From Candidatus Scybalomonas excrementigallinarum (GTDB taxonomy: Bacteria; Bacillota; Clostridia; Lachnospirales; Lachnospiraceae): a stretch of 64,000 bases of DNA. Position 1 is the stretch's first letter. The number at the start of each line of letters is the position of its first letter. The DNA lies in assembly GCA_018710905.1 (NCBI GenBank), contig DVIZ01000084.1, positions 1-64,000 of the forward strand, read 5' to 3'. A program made the translations under genes and the position numbers. A model generated the notes under the pieces. The model did not search any database. It was not told the origin of the DNA and was given only the letters and a program-made list of their open reading frames with translations. Shown here one piece after another: positions 45,889-55,614 of the stretch.

Positions 45889-48261
45889 TTGAAAAGACCA
45901 TTCTTTTTGGCAGTTATGGCACTTGTACTTGGAGAGGTATGTGGGCGATACACGAAAAAGGAATTGGCTTTTTGTTGGAATGTTTTGTTTGTTTTTGTTG
46001 TTCTGATTGTTACGTTTCAAGGGATTTTATGGATTCGTTGGAAGGTAAAAGAAAACAAACAAGCGAAAAAGGAAGTTCAAAAAAGAAAAAGACAGTGTCG
46101 CTTGCTGTCTTTTTCTTTTTTTATACTTTTTTTCTGTAGTGGGTGTTGTCATAATCTTTTTTTCCAACAAATCTTTATGATTCCTGCTGGAATGGAAGAG
46201 GGAATGGAAGTCACTATGATAGGACAGGTGATAGAAAAAGAAAGAGCAGAGGAAGGATTCCATTATCAGTTAAAAAAGCCATCGGTTTTATTTGTTAAAA
46301 AAGGAAAAGAGACAAAGGAAATTCATACGCTGACAGGAAATGTAAAGCTATATGGAATAAAAAAAGAGGTTGTTTTAAAGCAGAAAGTTATGATAAAGGG
46401 GAAACTAAAACAATTAGAGTCAGCCAGCAATCCGGGACAGTTTGATCAAAAGCAATATTATTTATCAAAGGGGATTGTTTGCAGTGTGACAAAGGGTGTC
46501 ATAGAGAAACAATGGGGGAGAGGAAGTGTCTTATTTGAGAACATATGGAAATTTCGAGAACGATTAAATAGGATTTATGAAAAAAGTATGGAGAAACGAC
46601 AAGCAGGGGTTTTAATGGCGATGATTACAGGGGAAAAAGGAAGCCTTGATGAAGAAGTGAAGAAAATGTACCAAGAGCAAGGAATTGCCCATATATTAGC
46701 GATTTCAGGGCTTCATGTAGCGTTTGTTGGTCGAGGGATTTTTAGACAGCTAAGAAAACGAGGAATTGGCTATGTACCGTCTGGAGGAGGGGCTATTGTC
46801 TTGCTAATTGGTTATTGTATTATGGTAGGAAAAAGTGCTTCTGTTTTTCGGGCCTGTGTTATGCTCTTGTTACTACTGACTGGAGAAATGATAGGAAGAA
46901 GTTATGATATGTTAACAGCTATGGCACTCTCGGCTCTTTTTCTCGTATTGGAAAATCCCTATTGCTTAAATGATGCAGGATTTTTATTGTCTTATGGAGC
47001 GATTGTTGGGATTGGAATTTATGCACCGTTATTAAAAGAATGTTTTAAGAAAGGAAAAGAGATTTCTTCTTTAAAAGAAAGTGTGATTGTCAGTGTATCG
47101 GTTCAGCTTGTGACACTTCCTGTTTTACTGCACACATTTTTTGGATATTCTCCTTATAGCATTTTTTTAAATCTGTTTGTTATACCGATGATGGGAGTTT
47201 TATTGCCCATCGGAATTTTTGGTGGGCTTGTCGGTCTTTTTTCTTTATTATGGGCAAAGATATTACTCGTACCAGCTTGTTTTATTTTGCAGTTTTATGA
47301 GTTGGCTTGTAAGGCCATGGAGAGAATACCAAATTCCTTTCTTATCATAGGAGAAGTCGGTTTTCAGTTTTATATTCCTTATTTTATTATGATGACTATT
47401 GGATTTTTGCTCTTAAAATTGAGAAAGAAAAAGCAATGGGTTTGCTTATTGATTGTTAGCCTTAGTGTCTGCCTTTGGGAACCGAAAGGGAGTCTTTTGA
47501 TTGTTTGTGCAGATGTCGGGCAAGGGGATGGAATTTTATTTCAAATGCCAACGAAGAAATATTACTTGTTAGATGGAGGAAGTAGCAGTGTACAAGATGT
47601 TGGAACGTATCGTTTGTTGCCATTATTGCATTATTATGGAGTGAATACGTTAGAAGGGGCGATTGTTACCCATCTTGATGCAGATCATTATAATGGAATG
47701 GAACAATTATTTGGAGAGGTGAAAATAAAGAAACTATTTTTGCCAAAGTTATTAGAAAAAGAAGAAGCCTATGAAGCATTAGAAAAAAAGGCCAAGTCAT
47801 ACGGAACAGAAATTTATTATATGGCAAAAGGAGATAAGATGAGAGAAGGAGAGGTAGAATTTCACTGGATTTCACCAGATAGAGTAGAGCAAGAAGCGGA
47901 TAAAAATGATAATTCTCAAGTGTTTTATCTTTCTTATAAACAGTTTAACGCCCTTTTTACAGGAGATATGGGGAAAGAAAGAGAAGAAAAATTGCTAGAG
48001 GATATTGGGCATTGTACCTTATTGAAAGTAGGACATCATGGCTCAAAAAATTCATCCATAGAGCCATTTATTCAGAAACTAAATCCAGATTATGCGGTAT
48101 TTTCTTATGGAAAAAAGAATCGCTATGGGCATCCAAGTGATGAAGTGGTGGAGCGATTGAAGCGATATGGAGCAAGGATTTATAAAACAGGAGAGGATGG
48201 GGCTATTTTTTTTCAAACCGATGGAGAGACGTTGCGAATCAAAAAATATTTAAATTCGTAA
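45889..48261 (+). CDS. comEC: ComEC/Rec2 DNA uptake channel
   Basis: A 790-residue membrane protein that carries single-stranded DNA across the cytoplasmic membrane during transformation. It starts at TTG 45889 behind AAAGGAG (45876-45882), 3 nt after the GerMN gene. The N-terminal region holds two helices and an OB-like domain (about 90-170), then the competence domain with about eight to nine helices (HILAISGLHVAFVG is its hallmark), and a C-terminal metallo-beta-lactamase domain with ADVGQGDGIL, THLDADHYNG and KVGHHGSKNSS. All domains are intact. Natural competence is not proven for most Lachnospiraceae. Confidence 0.95.
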   Translation: MKRPFFLAVMALVLGEVCGRYTKKELAFCWNVLFVFVVLIVTFQGILWIRWKVKENKQAKKEVQKRKRQCRLLSFSFFILFFCSGCCHNLFFQQIFMIPAGMEEGMEVTMIGQVIEKERAEEGFHYQLKKPSVLFVKKGKETKEIHTLTGNVKLYGIKKEVVLKQKVMIKGKLKQLESASNPGQFDQKQYYLSKGIVCSVTKGVIEKQWGRGSVLFENIWKFRERLNRIYEKSMEKRQAGVLMAMITGEKGSLDEEVKKMYQEQGIAHILAISGLHVAFVGRGIFRQLRKRGIGYVPSGGGAIVLLIGYCIMVGKSASVFRACVMLLLLLTGEMIGRSYDMLTAMALSALFLVLENPYCLNDAGFLLSYGAIVGIGIYAPLLKECFKKGKEISSLKESVIVSVSVQLVTLPVLLHTFFGYSPYSIFLNLFVIPMMGVLLPIGIFGGLVGLFSLLWAKILLVPACFILQFYELACKAMERIPNSFLIIGEVGFQFYIPYFIMMTIGFLLLKLRKKKQWVCLLIVSLSVCLWEPKGSLLIVCADVGQGDGILFQMPTKKYYLLDGGSSSVQDVGTYRLLPLLHYYGVNTLEGAIVTHLDADHYNGMEQLFGEVKIKKLFLPKLLEKEEAYEALEKKAKSYGTEIYYMAKGDKMREGEVEFHWISPDRVEQEADKNDNSQVFYLSYKQFNALFTGDMGKEREEKLLEDIGHCTLLKVGHHGSKNSSIEPFIQKLNPDYAVFSYGKKNRYGHPSDEVVERLKRYGARIYKTGEDGAIFFQTDGETLRIKKYLNS

Positions 48262-48297
48262 AGGATGAAAACTTATGCTTTTCGATATTTATTCCAT

Positions 48298-48371
48298 ACA
48301 CTGCTACGAACGTGCGAAACTGGTAAAGCATGTTTCTCACGTTCATGTAAAAGTAACAAGACAAGCAGTGT
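48298..48371 (+). repeat. Long hairpin after comEC; dispersed stem-loop copy C
   Basis: An inner stem GAACGTGCGAAAC (48308-48320) / GTTTCTCACGTTC (48332-48344, one mismatch) sits inside an outer stem ACACTGCT (48298-48305) / AGCAGTGT (48364-48371). Between GAAA and TGTTTCT there are 11 nt (CTGGTAAAGCA), closely matching copy B. There is no T run. It separates the convergent comEC and holA genes. Confidence 0.65.
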
Positions 48372-48383
48372 TGATTATAGATT

Positions 48384-49376
48384 TCATGTAGCTGTCGTGC
48401 GAGTAGAAAATTTGATAATCAGAAGTTCCACTGCAATATGATCCACTAATTTTCCAGTTTTTACATCTTCTTCATAAGTGGCACATAAGTGTAAAATTTC
48501 TTCTAATTGAGAGCGATTATAAGATTTTCCTTGCTGAATATATTTTTTTACAACAAAAGAAGGAATTCCAACTTGTTTTGCGATCTCTGCGTTTGGAATG
48601 GAATGGTGATCCATTTCTTGTACTTGTAAAATTAAGTTAAATTGGCGTACAAGAAGGGATAAAATTCGCATTGGGGGTTCTTTTAAGGCAAGGAGATCAT
48701 AGTAGTAATCGATAGCGATTTTTTGTTCCCCTTTTACAATGGCTTCTAACATATCAAAGATTTTACTTGTTGTAATCTGCGTCGTTACTTCTTCCACGTC
48801 TTCTTTTGTGATCTCTTCTCGGCCGAGCGTATAAGCGCATAGTTTATCCAATTCGTTTTTGATATGAATCATATCTGTGCCAGTTCGTTCAAGAAAAAAG
48901 CGAAGAACGGGTTCTTTGATCTTTTTTTGCTCCTGTTTTAAAAGAGAGGCGATCCATACGACAAGTGATTTTTCATCAGGGGTGCTCATATTGGCGATGT
49001 ATCCATGTTTTTGTACCGCTTTATAAAGTCTTGAGCGTTTATCCACTTCGCTTTCTACAAATACCATACAAGTCGTATCCGGAAGCTGTTCCATAAGGGC
49101 TACCAATTCATCAGGAGAAGATTTGAAAAAACCAGTATCTTCTAAAAGAATCAATCGCTTTTCTTGAAAAAAAGGAAGTGTTTGGGCAAGATCGATGACC
49201 TCGGAAATGTTGATCTTCTTTCCTTCATAATAGCTATAATTCATCGTATCATCAGGAGAAGAGAGGGCATTTTTTAATTTGTTTTTTGCTTGATTGCATA
49301 AATAAGTCTCATCACCGAAAATTAAATAAACTGTTTGAAATGCATGAGATTTAATATGTTCATTAATTGTTTGCAT
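48384..49376 (-). CDS. holA: DNA polymerase III delta subunit
   Basis: The delta subunit opens the beta sliding clamp within the clamp loader. The 330-residue protein begins with VYLIFGDETYLCNQAKNKLKNAL, has LPFFQEKRLILLEDTGFF in the first domain, KKIKEPVLRFFLERTGTDMIHIKNELDKL in the middle, and a C-terminal all-alpha collar domain ending HIAVELLIIKFST. Size and segment order agree with clostridial HolA. It is on the minus strand, downstream of rpsT, with the rpsT terminator in between, and converges with comEC. Confidence 0.93.
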   Translation of the reverse strand: MQTINEHIKSHAFQTVYLIFGDETYLCNQAKNKLKNALSSPDDTMNYSYYEGKKINISEVIDLAQTLPFFQEKRLILLEDTGFFKSSPDELVALMEQLPDTTCMVFVESEVDKRSRLYKAVQKHGYIANMSTPDEKSLVVWIASLLKQEQKKIKEPVLRFFLERTGTDMIHIKNELDKLCAYTLGREEITKEDVEEVTTQITTSKIFDMLEAIVKGEQKIAIDYYYDLLALKEPPMRILSLLVRQFNLILQVQEMDHHSIPNAEIAKQVGIPSFVVKKYIQQGKSYNRSQLEEILHLCATYEEDVKTGKLVDHIAVELLIIKFSTRTTAT

Positions 49377-49399
49377 AAAAGACTCCTCTTCCTATTATA

Positions 49400-49433
49400 T
49401 AAAAAAGCACTCGGTGGGTTAATCCGAGTGCTT
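49400..49433 (-). terminator. Terminator of rpsT
   Basis: AAGCACTCGG (49405-49414) pairs with CCGAGTGCTT (49424-49433); on the minus strand the stem is followed by six T. It ends the rpsT transcript before holA. Confidence 0.9.
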
Positions 49434-49468
49434 ACATGACGGTTGTATATAAAAAGTTTAAGAATAGA

Positions 49469-49732
49469 TTAGTTCATTGTGTTAACAGCTTTTGTTAATC
49501 TAGAAATTTTTCTAGAAGCTGTGTTTTTGTGGAAAATTCCTTTAGATGTAGCTTTGCTGATTTCAGAAATAGCTACTGTTAAAGCAGCTTTAGCAGCTTC
49601 TTTATCTCCAGCTGTGATAGCTGTTTCCACTTTTTTAACTAAAGTTTTGATTTTAGTTTTGATCATTTTGTTTCTTAAAGTTTTCTTTTCGATTACTAAA
49701 ATTCTTTTCTTTGCAGATTTAATGTTTGCCAT
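49469..49732 (-). CDS. rpsT: 30S ribosomal protein S20
   Basis: S20 is a helical primary binder of 16S rRNA. The 87-residue protein starts MANIKSAKKRILVIEKKTLRN, the usual basic N terminus, and ends GIFHKNTASRKISRLTKAVNTMN, the conserved C-terminal helix. The start ATG follows TTTGGAGGAATAG on the minus strand. It has its own strong promoter and terminator, so it is monocistronic. The 5' leader is about 100 nt, long enough for autogenous control as described for S20 in other bacteria, which is not demonstrated here. Confidence 0.97.
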   Translation of the reverse strand: MANIKSAKKRILVIEKKTLRNKMIKTKIKTLVKKVETAITAGDKEAAKAALTVAISEISKATSKGIFHKNTASRKISRLTKAVNTMN

Positions 49733-49837
49733 GTTCTCTATTCCTCCAAAAATTAAATGGTATTAGTTTATTAAAATAGTTCGAAATGTTTTCTTTATAA
49801 GAGACACGATAAATTACATCGAAAACATACTTTTTCT

Positions 49838-49866
49838 ATTATATAGAGGAAAAATTAGCTTGTCAA
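49838..49866 (-). promoter_or_regulatory. rpsT promoter
   Basis: On the minus strand a perfect TTGACA (49861-49866) and perfect TATAAT (49838-49843) are 17 bp apart, about 105 bp before rpsT. Confidence 0.88.
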
Positions 49867-49958
49867 TAGGAAAGTCAATAAAATTGACATAATTTTACGG
49901 AAAGTTTGGAATACTAAAGAGAGAAAAATGGAGTGAGACTGTGTGAAAGGAAGGAATT

Positions 49959-50870
49959 ATGAAAGTAGAGAGTAGAACAGATTTAGCCGTAGAATTACAG
50001 GAAGAATATTCCGAATTCGAAGGAATTCGAATGGAAAAAAGAGAAAAAAAAGAAAATGGAATTCGAGAAACAACGATTTTTATTGATACAAAAGAAGCCA
50101 GCGAGAAAATGGGAAAGGCAGTGGGAACGTATATTACATTAGAAAGTCCCCATTTTTTAGAGGAAGATGAGTCCTATTTTACAGAGATGAGCCAGTATCT
50201 CCATGAAGTCCTCGATCGGTTGATTCAAAAAGAAGAGAAAGTATTAGTCGTTGGACTAGGAAATAAAGAAGTGACGCCCGATGCGTTAGGGCCTCTTGTT
50301 GTAGAACATTTATTTATTACAAGGCATTTAAAAAAAGAATCGTTATTACAAATCAATTGTGAAAAAGAAGTGAGTGCCATTGTTCCAGGTGTTATGGCAC
50401 AGACAGGAATGGAAACCCAAGAGATTATTCGAGGGGTTGTAGAGCAGACAAAACCCGATGTTGTCATTGCCATCGATGCATTGGCAGCGAGAAATTCTAA
50501 TCGGCTCAATAAAACGATTCAGATTAGCAATACTGGGATCGCACCAGGCTCAGGAGTCGGAAATTATCGACAGGCGTTGACGAAAGAGACTATTGGCGTG
50601 CCAGTCATTGCAATCGGTGTTCCAACCGTGATCTCTGTTCCAGCAATTGTCAATGATTCTATGCAAAGAATTTTTCAAATATTAGAACAAGTAAATGGCA
50701 ACAATGTGCTTGATACGTTTACAGAGGAAGAACAATTGGAACTAGCAAAAGAGATTGTAGATAAAGATTTTGCCTCTATGTTTGTAACACCAAAAAATAT
50801 TGATGAGGCGGTGAGAAGAATTAGCTTTACAATTTCAGAAGCCATTAATCAATATGTAGACCTTTCGTAA
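49959..50870 (+). CDS. gpr: Spore protease GPR
   Basis: GPR degrades the small acid-soluble proteins that coat spore DNA when a spore germinates. The 303-residue zymogen begins with a short propeptide region (RTDLAVELQEEY, whose TDLA motif resembles its own cleavage site), and shows VLVVGLGNKEVTPDALGPLVVE, AIVPGVMAQTGMETQEI, DVVIAIDALAARN and GVGNYRQALT, all family signatures. The ATG follows AAAGGAAGG. Known to be made in the forespore; I could not assign a forespore-specific promoter with confidence. It is directly upstream of spoIIP, as in many Clostridia and Bacilli, and marks the organism as a spore former. Confidence 0.96.
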   Translation: MKVESRTDLAVELQEEYSEFEGIRMEKREKKENGIRETTIFIDTKEASEKMGKAVGTYITLESPHFLEEDESYFTEMSQYLHEVLDRLIQKEEKVLVVGLGNKEVTPDALGPLVVEHLFITRHLKKESLLQINCEKEVSAIVPGVMAQTGMETQEIIRGVVEQTKPDVVIAIDALAARNSNRLNKTIQISNTGIAPGSGVGNYRQALTKETIGVPVIAIGVPTVISVPAIVNDSMQRIFQILEQVNGNNVLDTFTEEEQLELAKEIVDKDFASMFVTPKNIDEAVRRISFTISEAINQYVDLS

Positions 50871-50923
50871 GTATATTTTAATTTTAGGATGAATATAATG
50901 AACAGGAAAGAAAGGGAATGATT

Positions 50924-52174
50924 ATGAAGCGAGAAAACTATCAAATAGTCCGTTTACTTCTGTTCATAATAGTCATCTTTTTGGTTGGAAAAATAGGAAT
51001 GGATATGGCAAATACAATGACAACAAAAGAAGGTACGCATCTATTTTTTGAAGAACTTCAAAATGGGCTAGAGGCTATGACAAATACGGTAGTGGAGGAA
51101 TTAGTTCCTATGAAGACCATGATGGATCGGGGAGAAGAAGAAGGACAGACACCGCTAATTGCATTTTTAGCTAAGGAATTTTTGCCAGCATTGCATTTTG
51201 AATGGGGATACGATGCAGTGGAAACGTTAGCGGTGGACAACCAAAACTATTTATATTTAATGGAAGAAAATGAAGAGGAAAATCAAGAAGAAATGCAACA
51301 AAAGGAGTTAAATTCGGAAGTGAAAACAAATAAAGAAAATAAAAAAGAAAAACAGGAAACGTTATCTCAAAATGCGGTGGCCGTAAGTGGAAGAACCTAT
51401 TCTAAGGCACAGCTTTATAATGCCGAGTTTCTAATGAAAAATTTCTATGTGGTGGAGTCAACTGCCCGTCTTTTGCCGTCAGAGATCGATGGGAAGACAT
51501 TATTAAATAAAGATCTTACGATTCAATTAGATGGAAAAAAACCAAAAATTTTGATTTATCATACCCATGGCAGTGAAAGTTTTAAAGATAGTAGAGCCAA
51601 TAACTATGAGGATACGGTTATTGGAGTTGGAACTTACTTAACAAAGCTATTAGAAGAGACGTATCATATTCCTGTGTATCATGATAAGACGGTGTATGAT
51701 ATTATCGATGGAAAATTGGATAGAAATCTTGCCTATAGTATGTCGTTAAAAGGGATAGAAAAAATCTTAAAAGACAATCCTTCCATTGATGTTGTCATCG
51801 ATCTTCATCGAGATGGTCTCGATGAAGGCACTCATCTTGTTACGGAAGTCAATGGAAAGCCAACAGCAAAGGTGATGATTATGAATGGAGTCAGTCGCTC
51901 TTCCAAAAATGGAGATATTAGTTATTTATATAATGCCAACAAACAAGGGAATTTAGCCTTTAGCTTGCAAATGCAATTAGATGCTGAGAAAAAATATCCT
52001 ACCTTAATGCGAAAAATTTACATAAAAACATATCGTTATAACCTTCATGTAAAGCCAAGAGCCATGTTACTGGAAGTAGGGGCCAATACAAACACGTTAC
52101 AAGAAGTGAAAAATGCTATGGAACCAATTGCGGATATGTTAAACGACGTTTTACGAAAAGGGAAAAGTCAGTAG
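50924..52174 (+). CDS. spoIIP: Stage II sporulation protein P
   Basis: SpoIIP is the amidase/endopeptidase that, with SpoIID and SpoIIM, drives peptidoglycan remodelling during engulfment. The 416-residue protein has an N-terminal membrane anchor (about 8-26), a variable Glu/Lys-rich linker (about 120-165), and the catalytic domain with LIYHTHGSESF (zinc His), VVIDLHRDG (second His) and MLLEVGANTNTLQE (Glu). The ATG at 50924 is preferred over 50918 because of its 7-nt distance from AAAGGG. It is 53 bp after gpr. All catalytic residues are present. Confidence 0.95.
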   Translation: MKRENYQIVRLLLFIIVIFLVGKIGMDMANTMTTKEGTHLFFEELQNGLEAMTNTVVEELVPMKTMMDRGEEEGQTPLIAFLAKEFLPALHFEWGYDAVETLAVDNQNYLYLMEENEEENQEEMQQKELNSEVKTNKENKKEKQETLSQNAVAVSGRTYSKAQLYNAEFLMKNFYVVESTARLLPSEIDGKTLLNKDLTIQLDGKKPKILIYHTHGSESFKDSRANNYEDTVIGVGTYLTKLLEETYHIPVYHDKTVYDIIDGKLDRNLAYSMSLKGIEKILKDNPSIDVVIDLHRDGLDEGTHLVTEVNGKPTAKVMIMNGVSRSSKNGDISYLYNANKQGNLAFSLQMQLDAEKKYPTLMRKIYIKTYRYNLHVKPRAMLLEVGANTNTLQEVKNAMEPIADMLNDVLRKGKSQ

Positions 52175-52336
52175 AAAAATACAACTGTTAAAACATAGAT
52201 ATTTACGAGATTCCTTATTGTATGATATACTTATATATCGATGGCTTTTTAGAAAAAGTGAGACAGAATAAGAAAAGTCATATTGAATTAGGATAGATAA
52301 AAAGAGAAACGTACATAGATGTATAGGAGGAAGAAT

Positions 52337-54151
52337 ATGGCAACAATTGATCAAAGTAAAATTCGTAATTTTTGCATTATCGCTCATATTGACCATGGAA
52401 AATCGACATTAGCAGACCGTATTATCCAGATGACAGGAACGCTAACAGAACGTGAAATGCAAGCACAGGTGCTTGATAACATGGATTTAGAAAGAGAACG
52501 TGGAATTACGATTAAAGCACAGACGGTTCGTATCGTTTATAAAGCCAATGATGGAGAAGAATATATTTTTAACTTAATCGATACTCCAGGGCATGTGGAT
52601 TTTAATTATGAAGTATCCCGTTCCTTAGCGGCTTGTGAAGGGGCAATTTTAGTTGTAGATGCAGCCCAAGGAATCGAAGCGCAAACACTTGCCAATGTTT
52701 ATTTAGCACTCGATCACAACTTAGATATTATGCCAGTTATCAATAAAGTGGATCTTCCAAGTGCGGAACCAGAACGTGTCATTGCAGAAATTGAAGATGT
52801 TATCGGTTTAGAAGCGGAAGATGCTCCAAGAATTTCTGCAAAAACAGGGCTTAATGTGGAACAAGTGTTAGAGCAAATTGTAACAAAAATTCCAGCGCCA
52901 ACAGGAGATAAAAATGCAAGTCTTCAAGCGTTGATTTTTGACAGTTTATACGATGCTTATCGTGGTGTTATCGTATTCCTTCGTGTCAAAGAAGGAACAG
53001 TGAAAAAAGGAACAAAAATCCGGATGATGGCAACTGGTGCAGAAGCAGAAGTTGTGGAAGTTGGATATTTTGGAGCAGGACAGTTTATTCCTTGTGAAGA
53101 ATTATCTGCAGGAATGGTAGGATATTTAACTGCTAGTTTAAAAAATGTAAAGGATACTCGTGTTGGTGATACCATTACCGATGCCGAAAATCCTTGTAAA
53201 GAACCATTGCCAGGGTATAAGAAAGTAAACCCAATGGTATATTGTGGTATGTATCCAGCGGATAGTTCAAAATATACGGATTTAAGAGATGCATTAGAAA
53301 AATTACAATTAAATGATGCTTCTTTACAATTTGAGCCAGAAACTTCTATCGCATTGGGATTTGGATTCCGTTGCGGATTTTTAGGATTGTTACACTTAGA
53401 AATTATTCAAGAACGTTTAGAGCGTGAGTTTAACTTAGATCTTGTAACGACAGCTCCAGGTGTTATTTATAAAGTGCATAAGACAAATGGAGAAGTGATT
53501 GAACTTACAAATCCATCCAACTTACCAGATCCATCCGAAATCGATTATATGGAAGAGCCGATTGTATCCGCAGAAATTATGGTGACAACAGAATATGTTG
53601 GCTCTATTATGCAATTATGCCAAGAACGCCGTGGTGTTTATTTAGGAATGGAATATATGGAAGAAACAAGAGCGTTGTTAAAATATGATCTTCCATTAAA
53701 TGAAATTATTTACGATTTCTTTGATGCGTTAAAATCCAGATCAAGAGGATATGCATCTTTTGATTATGAAATGAAAGGATACGAGCCTTCAAAACTTGTG
53801 AAACTCGATATGTTAATCAATCGTGAAGAAGTGGATGCCTTATCCTTTATTGTTCATGAAGATACTGCTTATGAGCGTGGAAGAAGAATGTGTGAACGCT
53901 TAAAAGAAGAAATTCCAAGACATTTATTTGAAATTCCAATTCAAGCAGCCGTTGGTAGCAAAATCATCGCTCGTGAGACCGTAAAAGCCATGAGAAAAGA
54001 CGTGCTTGCAAAATGTTACGGTGGTGATATTTCTCGTAAGAAAAAACTTCTTGAAAAACAAAAAGAAGGTAAGAAGCGTATGCGCCAAATCGGAAACGTA
54101 GAAATTCCACAAAAAGCGTTTATGAGCGTCTTAAAATTAGATGAAAAATAA
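52337..54151 (+). CDS. lepA: Elongation factor 4 (LepA)
   Basis: LepA is a ribosome-binding GTPase related to EF-G. The 604-residue protein starts [27 protein letters not shown] with the GTP-binding P loop, and has [13 protein letters not shown] (switch I), [14 protein letters not shown] and the LepA-specific C-terminal domain with [29 protein letters not shown]. The ATG at 52337 follows TAGGAGGAAG; an in-frame ATG at 52319 would include that site in the coding sequence. Standard length. It is followed by a terminator. Confidence 0.98.
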   Translation: MATIDQSKIRNFCIIAHIDHGKSTLADRIIQMTGTLTEREMQAQVLDNMDLERERGITIKAQTVRIVYKANDGEEYIFNLIDTPGHVDFNYEVSRSLAACEGAILVVDAAQGIEAQTLANVYLALDHNLDIMPVINKVDLPSAEPERVIAEIEDVIGLEAEDAPRISAKTGLNVEQVLEQIVTKIPAPTGDKNASLQALIFDSLYDAYRGVIVFLRVKEGTVKKGTKIRMMATGAEAEVVEVGYFGAGQFIPCEELSAGMVGYLTASLKNVKDTRVGDTITDAENPCKEPLPGYKKVNPMVYCGMYPADSSKYTDLRDALEKLQLNDASLQFEPETSIALGFGFRCGFLGLLHLEIIQERLEREFNLDLVTTAPGVIYKVHKTNGEVIELTNPSNLPDPSEIDYMEEPIVSAEIMVTTEYVGSIMQLCQERRGVYLGMEYMEETRALLKYDLPLNEIIYDFFDALKSRSRGYASFDYEMKGYEPSKLVKLDMLINREEVDALSFIVHEDTAYERGRRMCERLKEEIPRHLFEIPIQAAVGSKIIARETVKAMRKDVLAKCYGGDISRKKKLLEKQKEGKKRMRQIGNVEIPQKAFMSVLKLDEK

Positions 54152-54178
54152 AAGAGACAAAGAGAAATAAAAATAATA

Positions 54179-54212
54179 AAAAAGGTATAGGTTTTTTCGC
54201 CTATACCTTTTC
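54179..54212 (+). terminator. Terminator after lepA
   Basis: AAAAGGTATAGG (54180-54191) pairs perfectly with CCTATACCTTTT (54200-54211), with the loop TTTTTTCG and a T-rich 3' side. Confidence 0.92.
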
Positions 54213-54298
54213 TAAATTACATAGCCTATATTTTCTCTCTTTCTATTGCTTTTAGAAGAAGGGAAAGAAGGTATAGGGGGATAGAAAGGAATAAGAAA

Positions 54299-55507
54299 GT
54301 GAAGGAAAAAAAGAGAACATTAGGACTCTATGTCCACATTCCATTTTGTGTAAGAAAGTGCAATTACTGTGATTTTCTTTCTTTTTCTGCGACAGAAGAA
54401 GTAAAAGAGCAATATGTACAAGCTCTTTGTGACGAGATAACAAGTTTTTCTCATGTTAAAAACGTTGATTTTGAGGTAGCGACTATCTTCTTTGGAGGAG
54501 GAACGCCTTCTGTTTTAAAAGGGGAACAGATGGAAAGAATTATGAAGGCAATACGGCAAGCCTTTCCAGTAAAAGCTGATGCGGAAATTACCATTGAGAT
54601 GAATCCTGGAACAGTTACAAAGGAAAAGTTAGAAACCTATTATAAAATAGGAATCAATCGATTGAGCATTGGCTTACAAACGACCGATGATGAACGATTA
54701 AAAGTATTAGGAAGGATTCATACGTATGAGCAGTTTTTACATAACTATCAATGGGCGAGAGAAGTAGGATTTCAAAATATTAGTGTAGACTTGATGTCAG
54801 CATTGCCAAAAGAGGATTTGGCTTCTTATCAAAAAGATATTGAGAGAATTCTTGCACTTCAACCAGAGCATATTTCTTCTTATAGTTTAATTATTGAAGA
54901 AGGAACTCCGTTTTATAATAATGATGAAATTTTAGATCATTTGCCAGAGGAAGAAGAAGATCGTGCCATGTATGAGTTGACAAGACAGCTCTTACAAAAA
55001 GAAGGTTATCATCGATATGAGATTTCCAATTATGCAAAAGAAGGAAAAGAAAGTCGTCATAATAGTGTGTATTGGACAGGAGGAGAATATTTAGGTCTTG
55101 GTTTGGGGGCTAGTTCCTATTTGCGCTCCGATCATAGATATGTTGGAGATAAGGAAAAAGAAGAAGTGTATGCCTATCGTTTTAAAAATGTATCTTCAAT
55201 GAAAGAGTATTTAGAAAATCCTGTAACTGTCTGCGAACAACGAGAAGAGTGGACAGAAATTACAAAAAAAGATGCCATGGAAGAATTTATGTATTTAGGG
55301 CTACGAATGAGAAAAGGAATTTCAGAAAAGGAGTTTTTTGAGAAATTTAAAGAACCATTAGAAGATATTTATGGAGAAGTGTTATTGAAATTTCACTCTA
55401 TGAATTTATTAGCATGGAATGGAGAAAAAGGAGAGCGTCAAATTTATTTAACCGCTCAAGGAATCGATGTGAGCAATGCTATTTTATGTGAATTTTTGCT
55501 GTCATAA
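54299..55507 (+). CDS. hemW: Radical SAM heme chaperone HemW
   Basis: A 402-residue radical SAM protein with the cluster motif VHIPFCVRKCNYCDF (CxxxCxxC, about residues 12-26), FGGGTPSVL and EMNPGT. It resembles oxygen-independent coproporphyrinogen oxidase, but the extended upstream signature of HemN is absent; members placed after lepA are now assigned as HemW, which inserts heme into target proteins. The start is a GTG at 54299 behind AAAGGA. The C-terminal HemN-like domain (GLRMRKGISEKEFFEKF) is present. HemN activity is therefore not expected. Confidence 0.93.
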   Translation: MKEKKRTLGLYVHIPFCVRKCNYCDFLSFSATEEVKEQYVQALCDEITSFSHVKNVDFEVATIFFGGGTPSVLKGEQMERIMKAIRQAFPVKADAEITIEMNPGTVTKEKLETYYKIGINRLSIGLQTTDDERLKVLGRIHTYEQFLHNYQWAREVGFQNISVDLMSALPKEDLASYQKDIERILALQPEHISSYSLIIEEGTPFYNNDEILDHLPEEEEDRAMYELTRQLLQKEGYHRYEISNYAKEGKESRHNSVYWTGGEYLGLGLGASSYLRSDHRYVGDKEKEEVYAYRFKNVSSMKEYLENPVTVCEQREEWTEITKKDAMEEFMYLGLRMRKGISEKEFFEKFKEPLEDIYGEVLLKFHSMNLLAWNGEKGERQIYLTAQGIDVSNAILCEFLLS

Positions 55508-55614
55508 ATCGTGTTTTTCCTCATTTTCGGATAAAAATATGATAAAATGAAGTTGTCAGATTTTCGTCCGTGAATTATAATAATAGTAAGAATGATGGAA
55601 AGGGGCGAAGTATA

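Noticed and set aside
45885-46139. 84-codon plus-strand frame at the start of comEC
   Set aside because: It lies in another frame of comEC, and the comEC N terminus with TTG start and correctly spaced ribosome binding site explains the region.
49867-49958. Forespore-type promoter before gpr
   Set aside because: CATAATTTTA could be a -10 for a forespore sigma factor but no convincing -35 at the right distance was found, so it was not annotated.
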